Shown one piece after another: positions 8,860 to 17,519 of a DNA stretch of 64,000 nt. Each line of letters opens with the position of its first letter. Position 1 is the first letter of the stretch. Made by a program: the position numbers and the translations under genes. Under the pieces are notes generated by a model. The model saw only the letters and a program-made list of their open reading frames with translations, searched no databases and was not told the DNA's origin. Source of the DNA: AP-15 sp963738185 (lineage in GTDB: Bacteria > Pseudomonadota > Alphaproteobacteria > ATCC43930 > CGMCC-115725); assembly GCA_963738185.1 (NCBI GenBank), contig CAVTVA010000001.1, positions 620,001 to 684,000 on the forward strand, read 5' to 3'.

Positions 8860-10239
8860 ATGGCGCATCGCTTCGAGCCGACGATCCTGCGCGAATACGA
8901 TATCCGCGGCATCGTCGGGCAGACCTTGTCGGCGGCCGATGCGCGGGCGGTCGGGCGCGCCTTTGCCCGGACCCTCGCCGCTGCCGGCGGCCACCGCGTC
9001 GCCATCGGCTATGACGGGCGGCTGACCTCGCCCGAGCTCGAAGCGGCGCTGGTCGATGGCGTGGCGAGCGAGGGTGTGGAGGTCGTGCGCATCGGCCTCG
9101 GTCCAACGCCGATGCTCTACTATGCCGCGGCGACGCTGGGCGTCGATGGTGGGATCATGGTCACCGGCTCGCACAACCCGCCCGATTACAACGGGTTCAA
9201 GTTTGTGCTCGGCGGCAAGCCGTTTTACGGCGCGGCAATCCAGGCGCTCGGCGAGGCTGCTCTCGGGCTCGATGCCGCGTCGGGTCCGCGCAGCCATGTA
9301 GAAAACCACGCGATCCGCGATGCTTATATCGCCAGGCTGGCGCGTGACTATCGCGGATCGCATCCGTTGACCGTTGCCTGGGACCCGGGCAACGGCGCCA
9401 CCGGAGAGGTCGTGCAGCGGCTGACGGCAATGCTGCCGGGCCGTCACGTGGTGTTGAACGCGACCATCGACGGCAATTTCCCGGCTCATCACCCGGACCC
9501 GACGGTCGCCGAAAACCTGGTTCAGCTGCGCGAGGCGGTAGCGCGCGAGCATTGCGACCTCGGCATCGCCTTTGACGGCGACGGCGACCGCATCGGCGTC
9601 GTCGATGCCCGCGGCGACATCTGGTGGGGCGATCAGCTGATGATCGTCTTGGCGCGCGAGGTTCTGGAACGCCATCCGGGGGCGCCGATCCTCGCCGATG
9701 TCAAGGCGAGCCAAGTGCTGTTTGACGAGATCGCGCGCATGGGCGGCCGCCCGGTGATGACCGCGACCGGGCATTCGCCGATCAAGGCCAAGCTCGCCGA
9801 ATTGGGAGCGCCGCTCGCCGGCGAGATGAGCGGGCACATCTTTTTTGCCGATGGCTATTACGGCTTTGACGACGCCGTCTATGTCGCGGTGCGGCTGCTC
9901 GGCGTCCTCGGCCGCGGCGGGGAAAGCCTGGCCGAAATCAGAGATCGCCTGCCGGTTGTGGTCAATACCCCGGAGCTGCGCTTCCCCTGCGCTGAGGCGC
10001 GCAAGTTCGCGGTCGTGCGCGAGGTGCGCGATCGCCTCACCGCCGGCGCGGCCGAGGTGTCCGACATCGACGGGGTCCGGGTGCGCACCGCCGACGGCTG
10101 GTGGCTGCTGCGCGCCTCGAACACGCAGGACGTGCTCGTCGCCCGCGCCGAATCGACGAATGCCGCGGGTCTCACCCGGCTCAAGGCCGAGCTTTCACAG
10201 CAGCTGGCGGCCAGCGGCATCGCGCTGCCCGACGCCTGA
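8860..10239 (+). CDS. manB: phosphomannomutase/phosphoglucomutase (AlgC/ManB type)
   Basis: 459 residues from ATG 8860 (MAHRFEPTILREYDIRG, the canonical start). Catalytic phosphoserine loop VTGSHNPPDYNGFK with Ser104; Mg2+-binding loop DGDGDR at residues 239-244; sugar-binding GEMSGHIFF; C-terminal phosphate-binding RASNTQDVLVARAES. It interconverts hexose 6-phosphate and 1-phosphate via the bisphosphate intermediate. Coupled to galU 13 bp upstream, its likely products are glucose-1-phosphate for UDP-glucose and mannose-1-phosphate for GDP-mannose. Substrate preference cannot be settled from sequence. Confidence 0.93.
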   Translation: MAHRFEPTILREYDIRGIVGQTLSAADARAVGRAFARTLAAAGGHRVAIGYDGRLTSPELEAALVDGVASEGVEVVRIGLGPTPMLYYAAATLGVDGGIMVTGSHNPPDYNGFKFVLGGKPFYGAAIQALGEAALGLDAASGPRSHVENHAIRDAYIARLARDYRGSHPLTVAWDPGNGATGEVVQRLTAMLPGRHVVLNATIDGNFPAHHPDPTVAENLVQLREAVAREHCDLGIAFDGDGDRIGVVDARGDIWWGDQLMIVLAREVLERHPGAPILADVKASQVLFDEIARMGGRPVMTATGHSPIKAKLAELGAPLAGEMSGHIFFADGYYGFDDAVYVAVRLLGVLGRGGESLAEIRDRLPVVVNTPELRFPCAEARKFAVVREVRDRLTAGAAEVSDIDGVRVRTADGWWLLRASNTQDVLVARAESTNAAGLTRLKAELSQQLAASGIALPDA

Positions 10240-10322
10240 GCCGAGGCGCCCGCAACGCCCGGGCCCTTGGCCGTCGCCCCGCATTCCGGCAAAGCAATTC
10301 AGACAGGGGACATCGCACCTTG

Positions 10323-10382
10323 CCGCACCGGCGAAGGCCGGTGCCTATGGCTGACATGGGTCTCGGCCTGCGCCGGGATGAC
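10323..10382. repeat. palindromic dispersed element
   Basis: Two inverted repeats in tandem (GCACCGGCGAAGGCCGGTGC, then TCTCGGCCTGCGCCGGGATGA) in the gap between the phosphomannomutase gene and the convergent carboxypeptidase gene. The same type, with a gaaggccgg/ggatgac core, occurs at 29757-29832 and 32916-33025 and, reduced to one arm, inside fdsA and cobN. The stem could also end transcription of one of the convergent genes, but it lacks a T-run. Confidence 0.6.
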
Positions 10383-10450
10383 CGGAATAGAAAACCCATG
10401 GGCGCTCGCGATGACGCGACGGGCGAGAGAGCGAATTTGGCCTTTGAATG

Positions 10451-11875
10451 CTAGCGGGCGGCGACATTGAGCATGGTCGGTCGCACCACAAAGCATTCGA
10501 GCTTTTTCTTGTGCAGCTGGGCGCAGGCGGTCTGGGCCTCGCGCGGCGTGAAGTCCAGCAGGCGGGCGCGGTAAAGCCGCGTTTGCGCCGCTTTGCCGGA
10601 ATCAACGATCCGCAATGGCTTGCCCTTGGCGACCGGCAGGCTCTCGGCGATGCGAGCAGTCTTTTCCGCAGCGTTGCGGGCGCGAAACGCGCCGAGCTGA
10701 ATGCCCCAGCGATCGCCTGTCAGCGGCGCGTGCGGCAGCACCGCCGCCTCGGCGTTGCCGACCGGAGACAGATGCGCCGCAAGGCGCGCCGCAGCCTTGC
10801 GGAAAAGCCCTGGCTTGGGCCGCGCCGGTTCGTGCAGCGGCTCAGCCACGGCGAGGGCCGCGCTGACCGATACCGGCAGCGGCAGCGTCACTGCCAGGGC
10901 TGGCGCGGGGTGCGCCGGTGCAGGCGGCGGCATGCGGCGGGCGACGGCGATCGGCGCCACGCCGACTTCGGCAAAGCCCTGGTCGAGCAGCGCCCCCATC
11001 TCGCGATCGCGCGCGCTCGCCGAATGCCCGCCAAGGACGACGCCGACCAGCCGATGCCCGTCGCGCAGCGCCGAGGTCGCGAGGTTGAATCCCGAGGCGT
11101 CGATAAACCCAGTCTTGATGCCGTCCGCGCCCGGGTACCAGTCGAGCAGATGATCGTGGCCACGGATTATCGTGCCGCGAAAGTCAAACTCGCGGGTCGA
11201 GAAATAGCGGTATTCGCGCGGATAGTCGTGATAGAGCGCCAGCGCCAGCTGAGCCGTGTCGCGCGCGGTTGTGTGCTGCGCCGGGTCGGGCAGGCCCGAG
11301 GCATTGTCGTAAAAAGTGTTGCGCATCCCGAGCTGCTGGGCCTTGCGGTTCATCAGCTCGGCAAAAGCAGGCTCGCTGCCGGCGATGCCCTCCGCCAGCA
11401 CCGCCGCGGCGTCGTTCGCCGACCGGGTGACGATGCCGAGGATCAGGTCCTGCACATCGACCGAATCGCCGACCCGCAACCCAAGCTTGGTCGGCTGCTT
11501 GCTTGCTGCGTTGACGCTGACCGGAAGCAATTGATCGAGCCGCAGCCGACCCGTGTTCAGCGCCTCGAACGTCAGATAGAGCGTCATCATCTTGGTCAGC
11601 GACGCCGGGTAGGTCTGGGCGTCGGGGTTCTCTTCGCTCAGAACCCGACCGGTATCGGCGTCGAGCACGATCGATGCCGATACCGGAACCGGAGCAAACC
11701 CCACCGCGGCCAGCCGAAGATGATGATGTGCATGCCGGGCGGCCTCGGCGTTCCCCCCGCCGAACCCGATCAATCCAGCAGCTAGGATGGCGACGGTAAT
11801 AATTCCTGGCGCGCAGGAACCGCCCCCACGGCGCCCGCGTGCGTAGCGCGTTGCGATGGTCACGACACCCCCCAA
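10451..11875 (-). CDS. dacA: D-alanyl-D-alanine carboxypeptidase with C-terminal SPOR domain
   Basis: 474 residues. An N-terminal hydrophobic signal (GIITVAILAAGLIGFGG, ending near ...GNAEA, residue 45) exports it to the periplasm. The peptidase S11 domain has S92-L-T-K95, S152-A-N154 and K254-T-G256, all three penicillin-binding motifs intact. It trims the terminal D-Ala of peptidoglycan stem peptides. After an Ala/Pro-rich linker (residues about 285-385) a SPOR domain (WGIQLGAFRARNAAEKTAR ... LYRARLLDF) ends the protein. It should bind denuded septal glycan and bring the enzyme to the division site. The fusion is common in Alphaproteobacteria. The gene is divergent from the phasin gene. Confidence 0.92.
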   Translation of the reverse strand: MGGVVTIATRYARGRRGGGSCAPGIITVAILAAGLIGFGGGNAEAARHAHHHLRLAAVGFAPVPVSASIVLDADTGRVLSEENPDAQTYPASLTKMMTLYLTFEALNTGRLRLDQLLPVSVNAASKQPTKLGLRVGDSVDVQDLILGIVTRSANDAAAVLAEGIAGSEPAFAELMNRKAQQLGMRNTFYDNASGLPDPAQHTTARDTAQLALALYHDYPREYRYFSTREFDFRGTIIRGHDHLLDWYPGADGIKTGFIDASGFNLATSALRDGHRLVGVVLGGHSASARDREMGALLDQGFAEVGVAPIAVARRMPPPAPAHPAPALAVTLPLPVSVSAALAVAEPLHEPARPKPGLFRKAAARLAAHLSPVGNAEAAVLPHAPLTGDRWGIQLGAFRARNAAEKTARIAESLPVAKGKPLRIVDSGKAAQTRLYRARLLDFTPREAQTACAQLHKKKLECFVVRPTMLNVAAR

Positions 11876-12093
11876 CTTCCCCTGGACTGCGCAGCGCCGG
11901 CTGCCCCGCGCAATCCTCCCCGCAGACAGTAAGAAGAACCGGCGGCCCTGTCCAGTTTTCGTGCGGCTCCTTTGCCAAATTCGCCAAATGCGTCAACCAG
12001 GTGACGCAGCTGATGCGCGCGGGCCCAATTCGATCGGCGCATTGTGCGTCGCACAATTTTGGTTGCCGCAACCATGGCCGGCGGCTTAGATTG

Positions 12094-12110
12094 TGCTGCG
12101 CAGCGCAGCA
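12094..12110. promoter_or_regulatory. 17-bp perfect palindrome upstream of the phasin gene (possible PhaR site)
   Basis: TGCTGCGC-A-GCGCAGCA is a perfect inverted repeat ending 29 bp before the phasin ATG. It contains CTGC...GCAG half-sites like those bound by the polyhydroxybutyrate repressor PhaR in front of phasin genes of other Alphaproteobacteria. The assignment rests on motif similarity and position only. Confidence 0.5.
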
Positions 12111-12139
12111 AAGATGCTGCTCGACGAAGGGATCAGCGG

Positions 12140-12805
12140 ATGGAAACCAAGGGCAGGCGGGGTTACCGCACAGTCGAGCCGCCATTGGGCGAGCCGCCAT
12201 TGGCCGAGCCGCCATTGGCCGAGTCGCCGTTGGCCGAGCCGCCGTTGGTCGAGCCGCGAACGGCTGAGCCAATCGAGAAGCCGACGCCGATGGCCGAGCC
12301 GGCCGAACGATCGATCGAGATCCCGCTCGAACCGGCGCCGGCTGGAGCCTCCGCGCTCACGGATGCGACCGCGTCGGCGGCCGTTGATCAAATGCCGGCG
12401 GACGAGCCCGAAGTGCAAGTCCCGCCGCCGATCCTCGCGGCAGCGCCGAGGCTCGCCGCACCGCTGGATCAGGCCGCCGATCTTGGCGGAGAGGCCATGG
12501 CGGTGTTTGCCGAGACGCGCAGCGCGCTGGCTGACGCGGTCAAAGCATTGAGCGAGGAGGTGGCCGGTCTCGCGCGTCGCGGCATCGAGACGGCAGCGCG
12601 CACCGCGGTCGAGATGCTGGCGGTCAAGACCGTTGCCGACGTGCTTGTGGTCAATGCCGGCTTTGCCCGCGCCAGCTTTGGCAACTGGCTCGGCAGCTCG
12701 GCCAAACTTTCCGAGCTCGGCCTCAGGCTTGCCGCCGAATCGTCGCGCCCGTTTTCCGAGCGGCTGGCCAAGGGCCGGATCGGGGTGCGCCGCGCCAGCC
12801 CTTGA
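12140..12805 (+). CDS. phasin-family protein with Pro-rich N-terminal repeats
   Basis: 221 residues from ATG 12140, with AAGGGA seven bases upstream. Residues 13-37 are five near-identical pentapeptides E-P/S-P-L-A/G/V, encoded by a 15-bp tandem repeat (12176-12250). A Pro/Glu/Ala-rich stretch follows to residue 115. The C-terminal 105 residues form the amphipathic helical phasin domain (VFAETRSALADAVKALSEEV ... FARASFGNWLG). Phasins coat polyhydroxyalkanoate granules and control their number and size. No pha synthesis genes lie in the window. The repetitive N terminus is probably disordered, and its copy number is likely to vary between strains. Confidence 0.72.
   Translation: METKGRRGYRTVEPPLGEPPLAEPPLAESPLAEPPLVEPRTAEPIEKPTPMAEPAERSIEIPLEPAPAGASALTDATASAAVDQMPADEPEVQVPPPILAAAPRLAAPLDQAADLGGEAMAVFAETRSALADAVKALSEEVAGLARRGIETAARTAVEMLAVKTVADVLVVNAGFARASFGNWLGSSAKLSELGLRLAAESSRPFSERLAKGRIGVRRASP
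12176..12250 (+). repeat. 15-bp in-frame tandem repeat, 5 copies
   Basis: Five consecutive 15-mers of the form GAGCCGCCATTGGCC, differing at one to three positions each, with a decayed sixth copy after them. They lie wholly inside the phasin coding sequence and encode EPPLA-type pentapeptides without shifting the frame. Confidence 0.85.
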
Positions 12806-12821
12806 GCAATCCCTGAGCGCA

Positions 12822-12847
12822 CGCCGATCGGGGACCCCCGGTCGGCG
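12822..12847. terminator. inverted repeat between convergent genes
   Basis: CGCCGATCGGGG-AC-CCCCGGTCGGCG is an imperfect stem of about 12 bp between the 3' ends of the phasin gene (+) and the NIPSNAP gene (-). Its position suggests a two-way terminator. It has no T-tract, so an intrinsic mechanism is uncertain. Confidence 0.4.
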
Positions 12848-12861
12848 GGTGGATCCGTCGC

Positions 12862-13185
12862 TTACTGCGCCGTCGATTTTGGCGTCGGCACGATGCGGGT
12901 GACGACCATCGCGCTGCGGTCGAGGCAGGCGGGCACGCGAGGCGCGATCTTGGTCTTCCAGTAATCGCTGTCATAGACCGCCTTGTAGAGCCTCTCGCGC
13001 TCGGCCTCGCTTTCGAAGCGGCGCATCCAGACATAGACGGAGCCGTCGGTCTCGCCGCGGTAGCTGCCGGTGATGACCATGCCTTTCGACACCTGGAAGG
13101 GGATGATCTCCTCCTCCATGATCTTCACCCATTCGTCGATCTTGCCCGGCAAAACCTTGTATTGGCGCAGCTCGTAAAAGGCCAT
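12862..13185 (-). CDS. NIPSNAP-family protein
   Basis: 107 residues from ATG 13185 (MAFYELRQYKVLPGKIDEWV, the typical family start). Further family features are the dimeric alpha/beta-barrel core with ITGSYRGETDGSVYVWMRRFESEAERERLY and a C-terminal KIAPRVP segment. NIPSNAP proteins are small ferredoxin-like-fold proteins without an established reaction. It is probably monocistronic; the RND operon downstream of its promoter region is read the same way but from its own promoter about 5 kb away. Confidence 0.8.
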   Translation of the reverse strand: MAFYELRQYKVLPGKIDEWVKIMEEEIIPFQVSKGMVITGSYRGETDGSVYVWMRRFESEAERERLYKAVYDSDYWKTKIAPRVPACLDRSAMVVTRIVPTPKSTAQ

Positions 13186-13365
13186 GTGGCTGATCCCTGT
13201 TGGCGGAGTTGATGCCAGCATAGCGGCCACTCGTGGCTGGCGAAAGCGGCCGCACGAGCACCCGGCCTGATGCCGCCGCCCGCGGCTGTCCCTCTTGTCT
13301 CAGGCAGCCCAGCTGATCGTGGGCGCAGAAACGCCATGGCAACGGTATCGCACGCCGCGATGTGG

Positions 13366-16300
13366 TCAGGGTGGTGTGTGGCCGACGCCCGCGGAGCTCG
13401 CCGCGGTGTCGCCGCCGAAACGTAGGGTCAGCGAAAGCAATACGGGCAATGCCAGCAGCACCAGCGGCAATTGCACGGCGATGCCGGCGATGATGGCGAT
13501 CGCCAATGGCTGCAGCATCTGGTCGCCGGACCCGCTGATTGCGGCGCCGAGCGGCAGCAGTGCGAGGATCATGGCCAAGGTGCTCATCGTGATCGGCCGC
13601 AGCCGGTTGAGCGCCGCCTCGTAGAGCGCCTGACGCGGCAGCATGGTGCGGGCCAGCGCCTGGTACTCGGAGGCGAGAAAGATCGCCATCTCGGTAGCGA
13701 TGCCGATGATCATGACCATGCCCATCATCGCGGTGATGTTGAGCTCGACCCCGGTCGCCCACAGGCCGACGAACACCGCGCTGGTCGAGACCAGCGACGT
13801 CAAAAGGATGATGACCGGCAGGATAAACCGCTCGTAGAGGAACAGCAGCAGGATGAATTCGGCCAAGGCCGCAGCGGCGAACACTCTAATCATGCCGTGG
13901 ACCGCGAGCTGCTGCTGCTTGTACGCGCCGCCGACCTGGTAATAGACGCCGGCGGGCAGAAAGCCCGGCTGGTTCAGCGCCTTTTGCACCGCGGCGGCGG
14001 TCGAGCCCAGATCGTGCCCGCCGCCGATCTGCGCCGTCACCGCGACAATCTGCGCGAGGTTGTTGCGGGTGATCTGCGGCTGGCCGGCGACGAATGTGAT
14101 GCGCGCGACGGTGCCGAGCGGAAACACATGCCCGGCCGGCGACCGGATCAGCAAATTGGGGAGCTGGTCGCGGTAGATCCTGTCCTGCGGCGGATCGAGC
14201 CACAGCCGCACGCCGACCGGCTCGACTGCTCCGAGATAGCTGGTGACAACCGTGCCGTGCAGGTAGTGATAGAGCTGCGCCTCGACCTCGGCCGGGGTGA
14301 TGCCCGCCATTGCCGCGGCCGCCGGGTCGACACGAATATCGAGCGCGTCGCCGGCCGGAACGACGCCGTTGTTGACCGAAGCCGGCTCGATCCCCGGCAC
14401 CTTGGCGATCGCCTGGGCGACCCGCTCGGCAACCCCGCCGAGGACCGAGGGGTCCTTGGCGGAGAGCTCGATCACGATCGGCTGGCGCCGGCCGACCATG
14501 TCGCCGATCATGTCGTCCAATAGCTGGTGCGTGTCGAAGCGGATGCCCGGCACCCGATTGGTGATGGTCTGAGTGATCGCGTCCATGACCGGCCAGATCG
14601 CGGGGCGGCGGGCGGCCGGGATCAGGCGGACGAAAAAATCACCCTGGTAGCTCTCGGCCAGATCGCCGCCGAGGCCTGCCCCGGTGCGGCGCGAGAAGGT
14701 ATCGACATAGGGGTTGGCTTTGAGGATCGCATCGACCTCGCTGAGCTCGCGATTGGTCTCGGCCAGCGAGGTGCCAGGGGCTGACTGGTAGTCGAGGACA
14801 AAGCCGCCTTCGTCCATCCGCGGCAGGAACCCGGAGCCGACATGGCGGTAGGCGACATAGCCGCCGCCGACCAGGATGGCGACGGCGATCGCGATCAGCC
14901 AGGGCTGGGCGAGCAGCAGCCGCAAAGCGCGGCCGTGCCCGCGTCGCAGCCAGGTGTCATGCCCGTGCTGCGGGTCCTGCCATGTCGCGAAGTTGATCAT
15001 GCCGCGCGCCAGCAACGGCACGACGAGCGCGCTCAGCAGCCAGGAGATTATCAGGGCCGAGGCCACCGTCACTGCCAGAAACTTGAAGAATGCGCCGGTC
15101 ACGCCGGACAGAAAGCCGAGCGGCAGAAAAATGATGATCGTGGCCAGGCTCGAGCCGAGCAGCGGCGGCAGGAACTCGCGCGCCGCCGCGAGCACCGTGG
15201 CGTCGGGATCGGCCAGGCCGGGCACGCCAGCACGCCGCGCGATGTGCTCGATCATCACGATCACATCGTCGATCAACAGCCCGATCGCGGCGGCGATCCC
15301 GCCCAGGGTCATGATGTTGAAGGTCATGCCGAAGAGCGACAAGAGCAGCACCGTGCCCAGCACCGACAGCGGCACCACGATCATCGCCACCAGGCTGACG
15401 CGCCAGTTGCGCAGAAAGCCGAAAATCACCAGCCCCGCGAAGACAAGGCCGATCAGGATCGCCTCCTCGACCGCGCCGATCGAGGAGCGGACCAGCTCGG
15501 TCTGATCGTACCATTTGTAGAGGTGGATCGATTTCGGCTGGGTTTGCATAAAGGCGGCGAGCTGGGTTTCGACCGCCTTGGCGAGGCTCAGCGAGTTGGC
15601 GCTGTCCTGCTGGTAGACGTCGAAGGTCACCGCCGGCCGGCCGTTGTCGTCGACCAGGAGCCATTGCGGGACAGATCCCATCGCCACCTTGGCGATGTCG
15701 CCGAGGCGAATGATGCCGCCCTTGGGGCTGCGCAGCTCGACATCGGCGACCGAGGTTCTGGAGGCGAACGCGTTGTTGCTGATCGTCAGATAGAGGAGAT
15801 CGTTGTCCTCGAGCCGGCCCACCGCATTGACCGTGTTGGTCGCCGAGATGGCGCTGGCGATGTCGGCGATGGTCAGACCGTAAGCAGAGAGCTGCCGGGG
15901 AGCGATCGTGACTTGAACTTCCGGGGTCTGGCCGCCGAGGACGCCGACGCGGCGCACACCGGCGATCCCGGTCAGCAGCGGCGTGATCTGATACTGCGCG
16001 AGCCGGCGCAGCTCGGCCGCAGAGGTCTGGTTCGAGATCAGGGCATAGGAGATGAACGGCATGATCGCGTTCGGGCTCATTTGCAGAGCCTCGTATCGCG
16101 TCCCGCTCGGCAGGTTCGGCAATTCCTGCGCCAGGGCGGCATCGACGCCGAGCAGCGCCTGCTGCATGTCCGATCCCCACGGGAAATCGATAAAGATCTG
16201 CGCCGAGCCGCGCGAGGTTGTCGAGCTGACGCCGATGGCGCCGGGAACGGCTCGGCCGGCCTCCTCCAATGGCTCGGCGACCTCGATCAGCATTTGTTTT

Positions 16301-16467
16301 GCCGGCATGCTGCCGCTGTTGATCTCAACCCGAATTCGCGGAAAGGCGACGACCGGAAACAATCCGACCGGCAGGGCCAGGCCGACGATCAGCCCCGCAA
16401 GGGCCATGGCGAAGGCAACAAACAGCAGCGAGCGGCGGTGCTGCTCGACGGCGCCGACCAGGCTCAT
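13366..16467 (-). CDS. RND-family efflux transporter, inner-membrane permease
   Basis: 1033 residues, full length for an RND pump. The first transmembrane helix (LLFVAFAMALAGLIVGLAL) and FPRIRVEINSGSMPA are typical. Two large periplasmic loops follow TM1 and TM7. TM4 carries the proton-relay acidic pair in AIGLLIDDVIVMIEHIARR, and TM10-12 are intact (MMGMVMIIGIATEMAIFL). The IDD form is nearer to HAE1/acriflavine-type pumps than to CusA, but the whole belongs to a broad group with unknown cargo. The start ATG overlaps the stop of the adaptor gene by 4 bp (ATGA). Order is outer-membrane factor, adaptor, permease, divergent from an OmpR/kinase pair that probably controls them. Confidence 0.92.
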   Translation of the reverse strand: MSLVGAVEQHRRSLLFVAFAMALAGLIVGLALPVGLFPVVAFPRIRVEINSGSMPAKQMLIEVAEPLEEAGRAVPGAIGVSSTTSRGSAQIFIDFPWGSDMQQALLGVDAALAQELPNLPSGTRYEALQMSPNAIMPFISYALISNQTSAAELRRLAQYQITPLLTGIAGVRRVGVLGGQTPEVQVTIAPRQLSAYGLTIADIASAISATNTVNAVGRLEDNDLLYLTISNNAFASRTSVADVELRSPKGGIIRLGDIAKVAMGSVPQWLLVDDNGRPAVTFDVYQQDSANSLSLAKAVETQLAAFMQTQPKSIHLYKWYDQTELVRSSIGAVEEAILIGLVFAGLVIFGFLRNWRVSLVAMIVVPLSVLGTVLLLSLFGMTFNIMTLGGIAAAIGLLIDDVIVMIEHIARRAGVPGLADPDATVLAAAREFLPPLLGSSLATIIIFLPLGFLSGVTGAFFKFLAVTVASALIISWLLSALVVPLLARGMINFATWQDPQHGHDTWLRRGHGRALRLLLAQPWLIAIAVAILVGGGYVAYRHVGSGFLPRMDEGGFVLDYQSAPGTSLAETNRELSEVDAILKANPYVDTFSRRTGAGLGGDLAESYQGDFFVRLIPAARRPAIWPVMDAITQTITNRVPGIRFDTHQLLDDMIGDMVGRRQPIVIELSAKDPSVLGGVAERVAQAIAKVPGIEPASVNNGVVPAGDALDIRVDPAAAAMAGITPAEVEAQLYHYLHGTVVTSYLGAVEPVGVRLWLDPPQDRIYRDQLPNLLIRSPAGHVFPLGTVARITFVAGQPQITRNNLAQIVAVTAQIGGGHDLGSTAAAVQKALNQPGFLPAGVYYQVGGAYKQQQLAVHGMIRVFAAAALAEFILLLFLYERFILPVIILLTSLVSTSAVFVGLWATGVELNITAMMGMVMIIGIATEMAIFLASEYQALARTMLPRQALYEAALNRLRPITMSTLAMILALLPLGAAISGSGDQMLQPLAIAIIAGIAVQLPLVLLALPVLLSLTLRFGGDTAASSAGVGHTPP

Positions 16468-17519
16468 TTGGCCGCGCTGCCGTTCGGGTCGCTGACCCTT
16501 ATCTTCATCCCGTTCTCTAGCTGATAATTCCCGGCCAGGACGACAGGCGCCGCCGGATCAAGCAGGCCGGCTACGACGTCCTGATCGCCATCGGCCGCAA
16601 GGACCCGCACCGCGACTTTTTTGGCAGCGCCGGAGACGGCCTGCACGACGTAGGTCGAGCCCTGGCGGTTGACCAGGATCGCCGCATGCGGCACGACATA
16701 GCCCGGCAATTGGGCGGTGACGATGTCGGCCGAGGCCCTCTCGCCCGGCAGAAGAGACCCGGCCGGCAGCGCGATCTCAATCGGCAGCAGGCCGGTCTGC
16801 GGATCGACGGCTGCCCCCCGCAGCACAACCTTTCCGGCTGAGGGGTCACGCGCGCCGAGCGGAGTGACGTTCACGGTGTCGCCCGGCCTGATGGCGGCTG
16901 CCTGCGCCGGAACGACGCCGACGTCCAGCACGAGGGCGTTTGGCTGCGCTAGCTCGAGGAGTGCTGCTCCCTGGGCGACGATGGTGCCGGGGCTGGTCGA
17001 CAGCGCGGTGACGATCGCATGGAACGGCGCCCGCAGAATTTGCTCCCCGCCGGCGCCTTGCGCGACCAGCGCCGCCAGCGCCGCCCGCGCATCCGCCGCG
17101 GATTTTTCCGCGGTCGCGAGCTCTTGGCCGGTCGCCAGGTGCTGGCCGAGCATGGTCCGGGTGCGCTGCACCAAATCGTCAGCGACCTTTACCGCCGACC
17201 GCGCCTGGTCAAAGGCGGCCGCCGTCTGCGGGCTAGGTCCGAGGCCGACCAGCGGGGCGCCTTTGGCGACCTCCTCGCCCAGGCGAACATAAATCCGATC
17301 GACCACCGCGGCGAGCGGCGCCATGACCATCAGGCGCGCGCTCGAATCCGCCCGCACCTGGCCGAAGGCGGTCACAATCCGCGGCAGGCTGCTGCGGCGC
17401 AGCTTGATCAGCTGCACCAGGACGCTGGGTGCGCTGTCGCCCGCCGCCGCCGCGAGCGGTGCGACGGAGAGCGCCAGGCAAAGACAGCCGGCGGCAGCGA
17501 TGACCAGCGGGGCTTTCAC
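16464..17519 (-). CDS. RND efflux periplasmic adaptor (membrane fusion protein)
   Basis: 351 residues beginning at GTG 17519, which overlaps the TGA of the outer-membrane factor by 3 bp. The frame stays open about 900 bp further upstream, but that part is antisense-like shadow of the preceding gene, whereas VKAPLVIAAAGCLCLALSV gives a proper signal peptide. Barrel-sandwich halves (VVDRIYVRLGEEVAKGAPLV and ILRAPFHAIVTALSTSPGTIV) flank an alpha-hairpin with DQARSAVKVADDLVQRTRTM. A beta-barrel domain and a membrane-proximal domain follow. It bridges the RND pump and the outer-membrane channel. Confidence 0.88.
   Translation of the reverse strand: MKAPLVIAAAGCLCLALSVAPLAAAAGDSAPSVLVQLIKLRRSSLPRIVTAFGQVRADSSARLMVMAPLAAVVDRIYVRLGEEVAKGAPLVGLGPSPQTAAAFDQARSAVKVADDLVQRTRTMLGQHLATGQELATAEKSAADARAALAALVAQGAGGEQILRAPFHAIVTALSTSPGTIVAQGAALLELAQPNALVLDVGVVPAQAAAIRPGDTVNVTPLGARDPSAGKVVLRGAAVDPQTGLLPIEIALPAGSLLPGERASADIVTAQLPGYVVPHAAILVNRQGSTYVVQAVSGAAKKVAVRVLAADGDQDVVAGLLDPAAPVVLAGNYQLENGMKIRVSDPNGSAAK

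Noticed and set aside
13366..16467. Heavy-metal (CusA/CzcA) assignment of the RND pump
   Set aside because: Although the divergent two-component pair resembles metal systems, the TM4 IDD motif and the lack of Met/His metal sites in the readable motifs do not support a specific metal; left as general RND.
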